Assembly: GCA_022316685.1 (NCBI GenBank)
Contig: JAKJHU010000157.1
Location: forward strand, 62,001-126,000
Direction of reading: 5' to 3'
DNA length: 64,000 nucleotides
Origin: Progne subis subis
Taxonomy: Eukaryota; Chordata; Aves; Passeriformes; Hirundinidae
Shown: positions 37,076 to 49,257 of the stretch, one piece after another
Layout: each line of letters begins with the position of its first letter
Numbering within the stretch: position 1 is the first letter of the stretch
The notes under the pieces: generated by a model
Databases searched by the model: none
What the model was told of the DNA's origin: nothing
The model's input: the letters and a program-made list of their open reading frames with translations, nothing else
Program-made: the position numbers and the translations under genes

Positions 37076-38066
37076 CTAAGAGAGCAACAGCCAGACGTAT
37101 TATTACCACCTGTGCTCCTGGCCAGTCCCAGTGAGGACCCTTTATCGTGGTTCTATTTCCACAGAAGCAGTTCAAAAGGAAGAACCACACAATTAGATAG
37201 AGAAAACACCTTGCCAGGGGATAAAGAGTTTAAAGTCACAAGCATTTGGGAGCAGACATTATTGTACTGTGATTTTGCTATAAAACCTCAGGCCAGAACT
37301 GTGGGAAATGGAAGAAGTAGAGAACTAAGCATGAGGAAGAGAAGACCTGTCGCTGGAGAAAGCAAGTATTGGAGAAGACAGGAGATGCTGAAATGGGGCT
37401 GGGGTTTCAGTGGGAGCTGAAGAAGAAGGCAGGAAAAAGGAGAGACAGAAGGTTTCTCTCCCTTTCCCCACACAGCTATGAAAACTGGTTTCAAATGAAA
37501 GTGATCCTGAGTATCCTGGAAGTTGAAGTCTGAAAAAGCTCAAATATGGAAATCTGAAATAATTATCTCCTAGGCAGAGCAGGTGAAGCATTGGGCTCTC
37601 ATGGTGTAGGGCCAGTGCATCCCTCATTATCTGGGGTCTCTGAGCAGAGACTGGACAGCTCTCTAAAGACACTGCACCGGGTGGGACTGTGCCTGCTGCA
37701 GAACCCACTCCTGCAGGGCCCTGTGCAAGGTTACACCGCCCACTTCCAAAGGCAGATCCTTTGGGCTGGACTCTGCAACAGCTCACTGAGATGGGCCAGA
37801 ATCCAAGCACTAAAGTCAAGAACAGAGGTTGTTCAGCTTGGACCCCGCATGCAGACCATGCCTCTCAAAAAGCCCATGTCCATCTCCTTGTAGAGACACG
37901 GCATCTTACAAAACACAAGCTCTACAGCTCAGTCTGCTGGAGGATTTTGTGCAGCATCTTCAGCCATGTACCTGTGCATGGAGGACCCACCTGCTGCTTC
38001 CCTTTGGGGCAGGATGACCTGATAGCCTAAAGAACCTCAGCTGAGAGCTTGAGTTTTTCAACTTAC
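37076..38066 (-). other. PAPPA2 intron
   Basis: This one-kilobase intron separates the two exons that split the DUF4215-like cysteine motif. No repeat or RNA was recognised in it. Confidence 0.8.
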
Positions 38067-38195
38067 ATGGTCACCTTCCCATCCCCGCAGTAGGGTGTTC
38101 CATGCACATGGATGAGCGGTGGGGAGGCTTCTCCTGAGGTTGTCCCAGAGACTACCTGCACCTGGTAGTGGTACACCTGCCCAGGAGTGACTTCC
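38067..38195 (-). CDS. PAPPA2: PAPPA2 exon: fibronectin-like strand and start of Cys motif
   Basis: This exon encodes about 42 residues: [16 protein letters not shown], then [13 protein letters not shown] and PYCGDGKVT. The first part looks like the C-terminal strands of a fibronectin-III-like fold. CGDG opens a DUF4215-type disulphide repeat completed by the next exon. The acceptor is tcctgcag and the donor is ccat|gtaagt. The exon carries one base of the previous Thr codon and leaves two bases of a Met codon. It is too short to show as a long open frame and was found by hand from splice sites and homology. Confidence 0.94.
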
Positions 38196-38714
38196 CTGCA
38201 GGAACAGAGAGAACTTAAGGGAACAGCAACATCTGCAACACTGAGGTTTGCTCACCACAGCTATAGACATCACATGTATATATTCATGCAGTATCACAAT
38301 CTGATGCGTCTTCACAAGACACAGACACATCAGAGGCAGAGCCCGTGGGAAGAGAGTCCCATTTAGGTCACACTGCTTATTTCCCAAGGGTCTGAGCTGG
38401 GGAGAAGTGGCATTAGCTTGAGCAATCATTTTACTTGTTGTATCGATGAGAGAAATGTAACCTTACGGGTCGTGTTGATGGGGGAAGCGTTTCTGGGTTT
38501 AATGAGCTCCTTCTAGTTAACCTGGGCTCACGAAACAAGGGTTGTGCTAGCATGGTGAGTCTGCCACACGCTCGCACACTGCCTGCAGTAAATCCCAGAG
38601 CGGGGGGACAGGAGGAAAAACAAAACAGGGACAAAACCATCCAGGGGTTCGAGGAGGTCATCAAAGCTGACTCAGCCACCCCTTCAGGCCAAGAGAGAGC
38701 AGCCTGTGACTCAC
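38196..38714 (-). other. PAPPA2 intron
   Basis: This half-kilobase intron shows no recognisable repeat or extra exon. Confidence 0.8.
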
Positions 38715-39207
38715 GTGTCGATGAACTGGCGATGTGCCTGCAGGGGGGCGGCAGGGGACCCGTCTGCAAACGGGGGGTCACGGAGCACCCGGTACTGGAT
38801 CAGTCTGCAGGCTGAGCACAGGGAGCTGTGGGGCCTGGAGGTCAGCAGGGCCGTGTCTATCTCCATCCTCTCATCAAAGGTGTAGATTTTAACTCCAGAC
38901 ATCTTTTTAGGGATATTGAGCTTCACAGTAAAGGGGATATCACAGAAAGTGTCCAGGGGGCCCAGGTGGATGGACTCCCCCTGCTCTGTCAGGATTTCAA
39001 CGTCAGACAGTGCCTTGGGAGAGCCTGTGGAGAGGTACGTGGTCCAGAGGGTGAGGGAATCAGGGTAGACGGGGTGCAGGAAGCGCAGCTCCAGGATGCA
39101 GCCGTCCGGCTGGGGGCACGGCACAGTCATGTTCATGTCGTACAAGTGGAGCTCTGGACTCCAGGCCTGCAGACTGGGCTCACAGGGCTGATCCACATCT
39201 GGAGGAC
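38715..39207 (-). CDS. PAPPA2: PAPPA2 exon: large central beta-rich domain
   Basis: At 493 bp this is the largest coding exon here, encoding about 164 residues. Landmarks in order are [26 protein letters not shown] (a potential N-glycan site), [48 protein letters not shown] and HRQFID. In pappalysins this region is a beta-sandwich that packs behind the protease and helps position substrate; that role is family knowledge, not visible here. The acceptor is ttgtcccag and the donor is gacac|gtgagtc. Entry and exit phases match the neighbours. Confidence 0.97.
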
Positions 39208-39615
39208 CTGGGACAAGGAGGAAGCTGGTGAAAACCAGCGGACAGCTGGCTTCACAGGAGACCCATGGGGTGATCTTCCCTGCAGGTGCTTACGCCTCTC
39301 CAGGCTATGACTGCACACCCTTGTGGGTTTGCACCCGCTACAGGCACATCCTAGACTTGCACGAACATCCTGGAAAGCAATAATCCCCACTGGTCTCCCA
39401 GCTCCTGGGTACTTGAACACATGCACAAGGCTCAGCAGACCTGGTGTCTCACAGCACTCTCAGATGGGAGCAGTGGTATCCACACTGCAGCTGCCAAGAT
39501 CTAGGGACAGGCTAGACACAGATGAGCAATGTGAAGCTTGCTCTGTAGCCTCACAGGTGCAGAAACTTTGCTTAGTCTGGGGACTCACAGGCAGGAAAAG
39601 AGAGGAGACATTTAC
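39208..39615 (-). other. PAPPA2 intron
   Basis: Apart from its splice sites I see nothing specific in this 0.4-kb intron. Confidence 0.8.
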
Positions 39616-39737
39616 CTTCTGCTTCTTCTGGGGTCCAGTAGCCGGAGGAATCGCAGACCCGAGGGGAGGAGGCCTCATGCACGTACTGACGGAAGGTGCC
39701 ATCCTCTGCACAGCTGTCACACAGCGTGTCCTGCTCC
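39616..39737 (-). CDS. PAPPA2: PAPPA2 exon: [10 protein letters not shown] segment
   Basis: This short exon encodes about 40 residues with [25 protein letters not shown] and TPEEAEG. The Cys pairs are typical of the segment after the protease domain in pappalysins. The acceptor is a tandem CAGCAG (see findings). I chose the downstream AG, giving HE-R-EQDTLC, because it keeps the spacing remembered for human PAPPA2; the upstream AG would add one Ser. The donor is agaag|gtaaat, and the last base completes a Gly with the next exon. Confidence 0.95.
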
Positions 39738-41273
39738 CTGCTGGCAGAGCACACACCTGGCATGTCTAAGAAGCACCAGGTAACTCCCCAGTCCACATCT
39801 GTCCAGGTGGGACCAGACAGGAAGTCGGAAAAGCAGAGCTGAGGTCTCAGAAACTCTCTGGGTGTATCATCCTGCTTAGAATAAGCATCTTCAAAGACAG
39901 GGAAATACAAGTGCCCATGGGACAGGCTGGATTTAATCTCTCCTCTTTTCCATGCTCTCTGGGTAGTCGTGGATGAACGACGTGTCCTGTTCCCCCAGTC
40001 AGAGCTAATGTACCCCACACATCCCAGGGCAATGCCTCTGAACAAGAGTGGGAGCAATTAAGGTGCCCTCTGCTAAACCCACAGTCAGGTTCTGGCTTTC
40101 AGTATTATTATAATACAAACCAGTGACAATAATGTCAATTCCTGTGCTCTCCAGAAAAGATAAAGGCATTTTTCTATGATAAGGGCCAGCCCCAGCCACT
40201 TTCCTTGACCAGTTCTTCTCAGGGGATGCAGGACTGCCACAACAGATCAGCTTCTGAGACAGTTACAAGTGACAGCTTGGGATGGTCCCAAAGTGCCTCC
40301 CTTCTAGACCCATGTTTTCCTGCTCCCAAATCACTTCATTCCCCAGCAAAGCAATTTATTTGGATGACTCAAGGCTACCCAGCACTCAGAGCCCCTCCTG
40401 CCTGTGTGGTTACATGCATGAGCTCTTGTTACTCCTGAGCAAAAGGCCCATTGTAGAGATCACCCTTTCTTTGAAAAGTCAGCACTGACCCAAGAGTGCC
40501 CCAGCTAATATCAAACAGCACTTTCCTTTTAACTACAAAACACAGCTTCACGAAGCAGCTTCAAAACAAGTTCAAAAGCTCTTTATGTATGTGCTTATGA
40601 CCCCATAAGCAAAAACAAACAAACAAACAACAACAAAAAACAAACCTAAAAATAAAGTCTCACCACTGAAAACCTGGTGAAAGCTGAACTATTTTAGTAA
40701 GAGGGGCTACTGAATAGAGACACTGGTGGTGTGTCCAGGTCTTGGTGGCTCCCTTAATGGCGAGAAGACAGTCGTCCACCCAACACTCATGGCCATGCAT
40801 TGCTCACCAGCCAGACGACTCTGGCTCCTTGGCACCATTTCTCCGGCTTTTAAGGTTTCCTGACTTACCCCCAAGTTAGCTGCTCTACGAGTCCATGACA
40901 GCGCTGGGAACGAAACCCAGCTCTTGTGGTTCGAGCTCCCTGCCTTAACCACAAGGCTGCATTTCCTCCTGGTAAATAGCTACTTTATACAATAAGTGCT
41001 AAATGAAGCTCATTTTTCATCCCCTGATTGCACTCTGGGGTTTAAGAGCTGGCTTTGCCTCCTGATGCTGCTTGGCTTCTCCTCCCGGCACCCCGAGAGC
41101 GGGAAGCTCGCAGGAGAGCCCATCTGCCAGGGGCCCATTGCAGCAGCCTAGTGCTTGTGTCTGAGGGCTCTGCTGGAGACCACCGGGCTGGGGAGGGGAT
41201 TGGGGGTCCGCGCACGGGGACCCCTGGTCCCTCCTAGCAGGCTCCAGGCCCGCGGCGAGCACGGCTGCCTCAC
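39738..41273 (-). other. PAPPA2 intron with SINE-like element
   Basis: This intron holds an A-rich (CAAA)n-like stretch at 40610-40640 and the SINE-like element at 40731-40965. The end nearest the upstream exon is CpG-dense. Confidence 0.75.
40731..40965 (-). mobile_element. tRNA-derived SINE-like element, possibly CORE-SINE/MIR-like
   Basis: Read on the minus strand, the head has an A-box-like TGGTTAAGGC (about 40944-40957). It is followed at tRNA-like distance by a B-box-like GTTTCGTTCCC (about 40905-40915). A segment further on (ACTTGGGGGTAAGTCAGG) resembles the CORE region of MIR-type SINEs as I remember it. The element is diverged and its 3' boundary is uncertain. A degenerate tRNA pseudogene with unrelated flanks is the alternative. 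Confidence 0.45.
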
Positions 41274-41770
41274 CTCTCGTGGATGACGCCGCTGATGGGA
41301 GGCAGCCAGTGGATGCTGAGGGAGTCCTGCGTCTGCCCGGTGACCATGGGAGGGATGGGGATGGGCGCCGGCTTCTTGCTGTGTCCCCAGCGCTGGTACA
41401 CCAGGTCCAGGTAGCAATGCATGCGGGCCACCTGGTTGGGGGTGAAGCTGTTGGTGCAGTCATCATCTGGGGGACGAGAGAGGCCGGGCTGAGGGCTAGG
41501 CCGCGCCAAGGCGCACCCCTCCTCCTCCTCCCTCCTCCCGGCCAAGCCTCCTCGGGGACTCCTAGGGAGGGCCGGGAGGCGGACAGGAGAGCCGGGCTCT
41601 CCGCTGCCGTGTGTCCCCAAAGCCACAAGATGGCACTGCCTGAGCAGCTCCGCGGCCCCGCACCTGCCCAGCGCCAGCGCCGGCGCCCACACGGCACCGC
41701 GGGGCCCGGCAGCAGCGACACGGAACTGCTCCTCCGGCTCCGGGCCTCCCTCCGGGAACCAAGCACAGGG
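41080..41770. promoter_or_regulatory. CpG-dense block (intragenic CpG-island-like)
   Basis: GC content and CpG dinucleotide density rise sharply compared with both flanks, most strongly at 41210-41300 and 41500-41720. The block covers a PAPPA2 coding exon and its intron edges. No TATA box or start codon context marks a promoter, so regulation is only a possibility. Confidence 0.5.
41274..41466 (-). CDS. PAPPA2: PAPPA2 exon: end of protease domain
   Basis: This exon encodes [20 protein letters not shown], the conserved helix after the Met-turn, and then [10 protein letters not shown] and the strand [14 protein letters not shown], which begins the region behind the protease core. The acceptor is cccccag|at and the donor is gagag|gtgagg. 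The frame is entered with two bases completing Asp and left with two bases of a split Arg codon. The exon lies inside an unusually CpG-dense stretch. That composition produces long open frames on both strands here, which I treat as shadows of this exon. Confidence 0.97.
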
Positions 41771-42098
41771 GTCCGGGAGGTCAGCAATCAACGACAACAA
41801 GCAGCAATAATAATAGCTTCGGGACCAGAGAGCAAAGGCACGCACAGATGGGAGCAGCCTTGGTGCATATATCCAGGGACCCGCTGGCAGGAAGAGAGGG
41901 ATGGACAGAAAAATAGCCTGAGGGAATAAAGTGATTAAACGGCTACTGCAAGCACTGCCTGGCACATCCCAACGCACCATGAGGGACCTCGTTGGTTAGG
42001 GAATGAGATGAGGCACTACTGATGCAGGCAGAAGGAAGGGAAACCCAAGTTTTAAGGAAGGCGAGCCCTTGTGACACCCGACAACGATTACTCGTTAC
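41467..42098 (-). other. PAPPA2 intron, CpG-rich near 41.5-41.8 kb
   Basis: This short intron is very GC- and CpG-rich close to its 3' splice site and ordinary in its upper half. Confidence 0.8.
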
Positions 42099-42392
42099 CT
42101 GTGTAACTCATGTAGTTGTTGAAAGGCGTCCCCGTGAAATGTGTCTGGCCACAGGTGTCATTGGTAGGGTCTGGATCCCGACAGAGTTTACTCTTTGGGG
42201 CGGGGGCAGTGTCAGCACAGAGGTCTCCTGTCTCCATGGATGGAGTGGTCTCCCTGCAGGGATCGTCACAAGATTCCCGCTCGCTCACTCCCTTAAAGAC
42301 ATGGTACAGCCCCAGGACGTGTCCCACTTCGTGGATCATGGTGTTGGTGTGGCCCTGCATGCCATAGTAAGCAGGGTTGAGGACAACTCCAC
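42099..42392 (-). CDS. PAPPA2: PAPPA2 exon: catalytic zinc site and Met-turn
   Basis: This exon encodes the active site. It opens with [11 protein letters not shown] and then carries the extended zinc motif [11 protein letters not shown] (HExxHxxGxxH), in which three His bind zinc and the Glu is the general base (E734 in human PAPPA2, from memory). After the cysteine-rich [11 protein letters not shown] and [12 protein letters not shown] segments comes NNYMSYT, whose Met is the likely metzincin Met-turn residue. Zinc site and Met-turn therefore sit in one exon. All catalytic residues are intact, so an active protease is expected. The acceptor is attccag and the donor acag|gtaacg. Length 294 (2+97 codons+1) fits both neighbours. 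Confidence 0.98.
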
Positions 42393-45300
42393 CTGGAATT
42401 GCAAGTACAGAGAGCATCATTCCAAGAAAGGGACAGTGGACATCTGTCATGACTCACCTGTGAGAGGTAAAACTCCTCTCATTATGCTTCCAGGCCACAG
42501 ACGAGGGGCTAGATAGAGACACAAAGATGGACATATTCAGCCTCTTATAGGATAGGAAGAGACTCCTTCGCCCTCTTGGACTGGAACAGGGTGGGTGGTT
42601 TTTCCTCCCCTCCTACCACTTTATTCCCTCCTCAACATCTTCAATCATTTCCAGCTACCGTTGCCATCTGCATCTTTTTGCACAGTTGTAATTCAGCGTC
42701 TGTTCTGGATCACACAACTCCAAAGGAGGCTTGGAGCCAGAGCACCAAACCGAGCCACACTGTGACTTTACAGGGATCATCTTTTGAACCAGAGGACAGA
42801 AGTCCTGGCTAGACAGGTGTCTGAGGCAGGCCAGCTCCCATGGCAGGTGAGGACAATGAGGTGCTGAGCAAAGTCCTGACACACTCAGCTGTGCCAGCTT
42901 CAGCACAAATCTACATGAAGATTCAAGTGCACTACCTCCGGCCCCTGCTGAGAAATCACCCATGACCTACTGCTTCAACCTCCAAACCAGATTCTGAGGG
43001 GTAAACTAAACATCTCATGAGGTGCTGTTGAAATCCACTAAGCTTCTACCACAAACCTGACCCAAATTCAGTGTATTTTAGAGTGGAATTTCCCAAGACA
43101 CGGCTTCTGAAGAGCTCTTCCTCCCCCCTTCAGAGGGGTCTGCATGTGAGCAAGGGGCAAATGAACCCAACAAGATCCTCACAAACCATCACAAGCCTAC
43201 ACCTCTTCCAACCCCCAACTCAAGGGGACACAGAGGGGCAGTTCGTCTCCCTGCCAGTTTGGTGCAGGTTCAGCTGTCAAAGGTGTTGGAGCACAGGCAG
43301 AGACCAAGACCCCCAGAAACTGCCCCAGAGCTGCCACCTCATACTGAGAGCAACAGCATGGAGCTGGACAGGACCCATGATCATCCTGCCCTAAACTGAC
43401 CTGTGGCTGCAGGGCAAGTGGTTTTTCCTCTCCTGTGAGCCCATGTGTGATGGGAAGAACAAGGATCAAGGATACTGACAAAAGCCAGGTGGAACAGAGC
43501 CTTCCCTTTGCTCACTGCCAGCATCTCTGGCTCCTGACCCGGGATGCACACCCTGTACTGACAGCTCTGTACCACATCTGCTAGGAAACCAACAACAGAA
43601 GGTGCTCAGAACAACAACAACAAAAAATTGCTTCACTGGCCTCCTTTTATTTGCCTCCTTCATTTTGTCCAGATAAAAATTTCTTTGGAATCCCTTCATT
43701 TTTTCCTCCCTGTTTTGAGGTTTCTCACTGGCCATTTCCCCCCTTTTTCTCTTCTCATTTTCACGCTCCATCCACTTTTCTGTGCTGCCTCATAGTGGAG
43801 GAGCAAGGGCTGGGAAGTATCAACAAGACAGGGGTGCTAAAAGCAGACCCCAGCATGTGCCCAGGCTGACTCCAGGCAACTCCTCCATGCCTCAGGAGGC
43901 TGTTTTTACACAACTACTTTTAACCCAGACAGCTTGGATGGCAGTGTGGTGAATAGTTGGCTCCGGCACAGCTTGCTCCCTCCTTTGCAGGGCCCTGGAG
44001 AATTTACTGTGCCAGCTACCACACGGCAGAGCCTCTGCTACTGCATCTCTGCTGATGATCACTGCCCTGCCAGCAAAGTTGGAGCTGGCAGGTGGCCACA
44101 GTGTGATCCTGTATCCAGCCACACAGACTGCTTGAAATCTGCTCCTGGATCAGCTCCGTACACTACCGACTACCTCGTGTCCTCGAGTATGGGGCGTTCC
44201 TTCCAAGAGAGGGTTCTCTTCAGATCACAGTGTCCCTGGCAAGACACCAGCAGGTCTGTGACTCCTGTGGGGGAGCCACGCTGGGTGAACACTGAGCTGG
44301 GGGCTGGAAAGGGACCTTCAGAGACACCCTGAGCAATTCTCCCAAGCTCTTCCAACAAGGAATGAAGAAATGAGGGTGGCATCTTCCGAGGAACATCCTG
44401 CGTGTGTGGCCCATGGAAGGGCTGAGAGGCACCACTGACCTGTCAAGTGGCTACTGCTTCTTAGCTCAAAATTCATGTTTATTGCTCTTCCTTCCCACAG
44501 CGTGGATCTTCTGCCCAGGGCTTGAGGCAAAGGTCATAAAGTGGCTGCATTCCCTTTCTTCCTAGTTGTGAGACAAGAGAGCAAAGGGCTTTCCATCCCA
44601 TCAGTCAGCTCTTGACCCTTTAGTTGCCTGGAGATGGGTCACAAGAAGGCACAGAGGTTGAAAATGCCTTTTGGAACTTCCATGTTCTGTCCTGTCAACT
44701 CTTAGGTTTCTGGAAGCCATCACCCTCTCAATTGCCACCCTAATAATTGCCGTAGATGGTGAAGGGCATCCCATTGATGGGAAACCCAGTGGGCACATAA
44801 AAGCTGCTCCTCATTTCAATCAAAACAGGGCATGAGAGAAGAGAGAACTGAAAGAAAAGGCATCTCTACAGCCAAACCCAAGCCTGAGCAAGGCAGGGGG
44901 GGCTGCCCACCCAAAGGTCTGAACGGAGGAATGCGCACACAGAAAGAAAATAGTGCTCGTAAACTAGTAAGTGAGATGTGAAAGCCCTGCAGCACGCACC
45001 CTGCAGCAGTAACCCCAGGGAAAGGGGCTGAGCACCAGGGGCACAGAGCGCCCTGGGACCAAGCAGCCCAGCCCTCCTCCCTGCAGAAATCCAGTGCTCT
45101 TCCCATGTGGTGGAATAAATGGGATTCCAGTGCAGGGAGGCAGAAAACTGTCACAAGAGAGGGATGCCAAGGCCGGGGTACCCTGTCCCCTCCTCTCCTC
45201 TGCGCTGGCTTCCCCTATCCCATCCCTCCCCCACACTCCACAAGGACGATCATATTTTTAGTACTCATTTTAACAGCTAATTAAATGGCAGAATTAGAAA

Positions 45301-48300
45301 CAGCCTGAGAACTCTGCCTTCCAGAACATCCCTATCCCTTCATTCCCTGTCCCCACTGCTCCCTGATGAGTTGGGAGTGCTCCCAGTTTTGGACCAGGAA
45401 GTTCTACTTCCCCTCTGCAGGATCCTGGCTGTGAAGGCAAGACGTGGAAGTGTTCATAACATCCCAACAGGACTACACTCCCCTCTCTCTCCACTGCAGA
45501 TCAGGCATTCCCTTCTCACCTCTGCCAGCTCCTGCCCGGGGTGAAGGGCTAAATTGGGCTTTCAGTGCCTGGGAACTGCAGGCACTCAGTTCCCAGTGCT
45601 GGGAAGCTCTCAAGGAGGCTCACAAGGTCAGCATTTACACAACAAATCTAAAAGCTTCCATGTCCCTGTGATATCAAGGGGGTCCAGCACTCCAAGGCAG
45701 GTGAACCAGGGGCTTCTTTGGACTTGGCTCACCTGACCCAGTCCAGCCAGCTGGAAAGATTCAGGTCTGACTTCACAACACCTTGTCCCTCCAGGCCAGA
45801 CCTACCAGCTGCAGACCTGGTAATGTTCCCAAAGCCAAGCCTCCACTCTGATCAAACAACAAGAGATGTCCAGCTCACCAGATTCGTGCTGCTGTAGACC
45901 ATGCTCCTCCTTTACTCACAGAGCCCTGGAAGCTCTTGCTCCCAGGACATTCTCTGGCACTAGCCAAGATCAATGGCAATGCTGAAGGACTACCGCCCAT
46001 GCCAGTCCCAAAGAAGCCAACCTGTTCCTAGGTTAGTGCTGTCCCAGAGGACATTCCCACGTAACCACAGGACCTTTAAACAGTGAACCACAAAGCTGAA
46101 CCTGCATTGCAGGGCCAGGCTTCCCCAAACACTGAGTCAGAGCAATAAATGGAACAAACGCATGACAGTTAGTCAGACAGGAAGATGGCCATTGCCTAAG
46201 GTACCTTGGGTGGAAGGGCTGGCCCTTCTTCAGGATCCACCGGCCTCTGCCAGATATATGAGCTGGCCTCAGCTTATATAACTGCACAAAGTATTTATAA
46301 CATCAAATGCTCACAATTCCCTTGCCTTTCAACCATGTTTTTGCAGTTCACATGCAGCTACACATGAAGTTTAAAGCATCTGCATTATTACATTACCGGG
46401 TTTTTTGAACAAGGCTTTCCACCACAGAAAGCTAAGGTTTTGGGTTGCCTTTTTTTTTTTTTTAAAAAAGTAAGTACTTTGACTCCTTCTACTTTGTAGT
46501 TAAAAAGATTTACTTCTAAGTTCTCAGAAAACTCATTCCAGACTCCGAGAAATCTGAATTTGCAAGGAACTCACTGTGATTATGGTGGAAAGACTGAGAC
46601 AGACAGTATAGTCACAGGGAGTGGTGCAAACAGACCTGAGACCTTCTACCTCTGCTGCTGGCTGGCAGCAAGTTGTCCTTCTCTGTGAGCTCCATAGCAG
46701 TTGAAGCACGGTCTCTAGAAATTTCATAGACCACTTCAGCCTCTCCAAGAGAGTAATTGTCTTTTATGCTTCATTGAAGGTAGTTGCTGTTGGCTGTATT
46801 ATTGGTAAACTATCCCCAAGCCTTCAAAAAGGCTGCCTGAAAATTAAATTTCCTCAGGTAAAAAGTCTGGAGGAGAGCAATAGAACTATAGGCAGCCGGC
46901 ATATGAATGGTCATGTAACTTCTGGTAGCCCCAAAGAGGCATCGTGAAGAGAAGGGGATGAAAAACAGAGTTCACTGAAGACTTCCAGAAAGTGATGACA
47001 CCAACAGGAAGGTGAGGAAGACCCTTTTGAAAAACACACTCAAAGATCAGGAAAAAATGGTTTATAAGGAAACCCAAATCCAGATGGCAGATTAAACGAT
47101 TTCTAGAGAAGAACTGATGGAGAACAATAAACCTAGTGATCTTTGGGCTGAGGCAAAGTATTTAAATAGAAGGAGGGAGGGCAGCTGGAGAAGAAAAAGT
47201 CTCATGATGCTTCCCCTGAAAACATCTAAGTCCAGTTCAGAGAAACAAACAGAGTAAAATCTGACCAAGACTCTTAGGAGACAAGAGGCAGTTTGTCTTC
47301 TCAGAGAAGTCACAGAACCAACGTGATTCGTGCAGAGAACTGAAGGATGGAGGGTCTGTACATGTGTAGGGAAAAATCAGTGTGGCTTTTCTGCCCCGTA
47401 GGAGCAGGCAGTGGCGTGAGGGGTGCAGGTCTCGTGCGCTGACTGACCCTAATATTTAAGGTCAGGATAGACAGGAGATTAGCAAGAGTTAGCACAAGGA
47501 AAGGAGTCTGTCTTTTTGGAGACAGACCCCTCTCTTGTGTATAGACCTGTCTCTACCCCTGGCCAGGTCCTTAAGCTCAGGAATTTTTCTCGAACTGCCA
47601 TTAACTCCTCCCAAGGTTTTTCTTTCTCTTTACTCCCTGCTTTACTTTCACATCTACTCAGATTCTCCAGTAGCCTCTTGTGAGAGTTTTTGTCAAAAGC
47701 CACATATTCACAGCCTCTTCAGTCCTAAGTTTCTTCTGTGTGGGACAATAATATACATTGTGCATGGTACAAAGCAAATGATGATGTGGAGAAACTCACT
47801 GTTTACGGAGAGGAGAGCCTGCCACCCGCCCTCCTAAGCTCATTAAATCTAAAACCAAGGACAGTCCTCAGTCCATGCCAGAGACTCAAAGAAGTTTGGA
47901 TCCAGCTTCATACTTCACAGCTTTGGCACCAGAGTCAAGACAACACCCCTTTTCCCCTGAACCTCCACGCTAAAACCCTGATCCAACATTTCCAGATGGT
48001 GCCATTTCTTGTGTCCCTGGCTGGACACAAGCGCAGAGACTGGAGCTAAATGCAAGCTTTGGATGAGACCAGTCACCCCAATTACCCCTCTGTACAACAG
48101 CTTTCAAGCCACTGGGAGGGGTCTGAGGGGAACTGTGTGTGGCTGAAGCACTTGCTGCAGTCAGATGATTGTCAAGCAGAGCCTTGGAAGTGATTTCTGG
48201 AAGCTGAAAGAATAAATTTCATGGAGATTTGCCTTCCTCAATAAGCAGCTGTAGAAATATGCTATTGAAAAAACAGCCCTGAAACTCACTGAGGGAAGGA

Positions 48301-49257
48301 AACTGGCAAAAAGGAATTTTGAAACAGGTCTTTAATAGCAGTGTAAAACTTTTAAGGGTTGAACATCACGCACTTGTAAAAGCAGAAGGTCCAGGTCTGC
48401 TGTGCAGGTGTCAGGAGTAATTATTTCCAGTTACTTATTGAGAAACACTTTGGACATTTTGACTGCAAAGTGTAAAGGGCTCTGCCAGAAAACTCCAACA
48501 CTGAAGAGGTGGTAGGAAAGGCAGGAAAAAGAGAAACAACAGAAATAGCAGAAAACACACAAAACAATCACATTCTAGCGAACCAGCTGCCACCTTGGCT
48601 GTTTTGCAGCCTACGAGGACTGATGACCTTAAGGGTCTGCCCTGAATCCTCTGAGGCCAAGGAGAACCTTGCCTTCAGCAGGTAGTAGGCCAAGTTATAA
48701 AAACATGGTAAAATTTGATAGTTACCCTCACACTTGCAGCTGGATTCAGAAGCGGCCAGTTCTGGCTGCTGCCTGGGCAGCCCTGGAGTTGCTGCAGCCT
48801 GCCATCTCAGCTCTGAAAACACTAAAACTCCTGATTTATATCTGTTTGCTATTACATGCTGCAGAGTGGAGTTAACTGTCTTCCAGAATCCTAAAAGATA
48901 GACCTGGAAGGTCCAGGAGAAACTAAATGTGAGTCTAGAATCCTCTCCAGAGCCTGCATTTATAGTAAACCTGTTGTCCCACTGCCTCGCTTCCTTCACC
49001 ATCAGAAGTTTCTCATAACAGTGTTGAAGTCCCTTGCCAGTGTGTAACCTCACCATCTTATCCACTTGGATTCAGGGGACAGGCAGCTCTTTTCCTCACA
49101 GCAGCACCTGTTGGAGCACCCAAACCCTGTTATCATGACCTTCTTATCCAACATCCACAACGCCGAGGCGCAGCACATCCGCCTCTTTTTGCCAAGTCAA
49201 GGAAGAGAGAGGAAAACCAATAATTCTGAGACCCCGGGAAAGGGCTAAGTTACTCAC
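42393..49257 (-). other. PAPPA2 intron (6.9 kb)
   Basis: This intron between the two catalytic-domain exons contains a T run at about 46449-46463 and an (AAC)n-like stretch near 43610-43626. Open frames, including a 165-codon one at 48568-49065, have no domain. No extra exon is needed because the phases and residues on both sides join directly. Confidence 0.75.

Noticed and set aside
41017..41787. 256-codon minus-strand open frame
   Set aside because: It overlaps the PAPPA2 exon in another frame and continues into introns. It is Arg/Pro/Ala/Gly-rich shadow translation of the CpG block.
41279..41929. 216-codon plus-strand open frame
   Set aside because: It is antisense to the PAPPA2 exon at 41274-41466 and runs through CpG-rich intron. 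It has no domain, and GC-rich sequence has few stops by chance.
48568..49065. 165-codon minus-strand open frame between two catalytic exons
   Set aside because: The flanking exons join directly in phase and sequence (HL-G-GVVLN), so no extra exon fits. No domain is recognisable.
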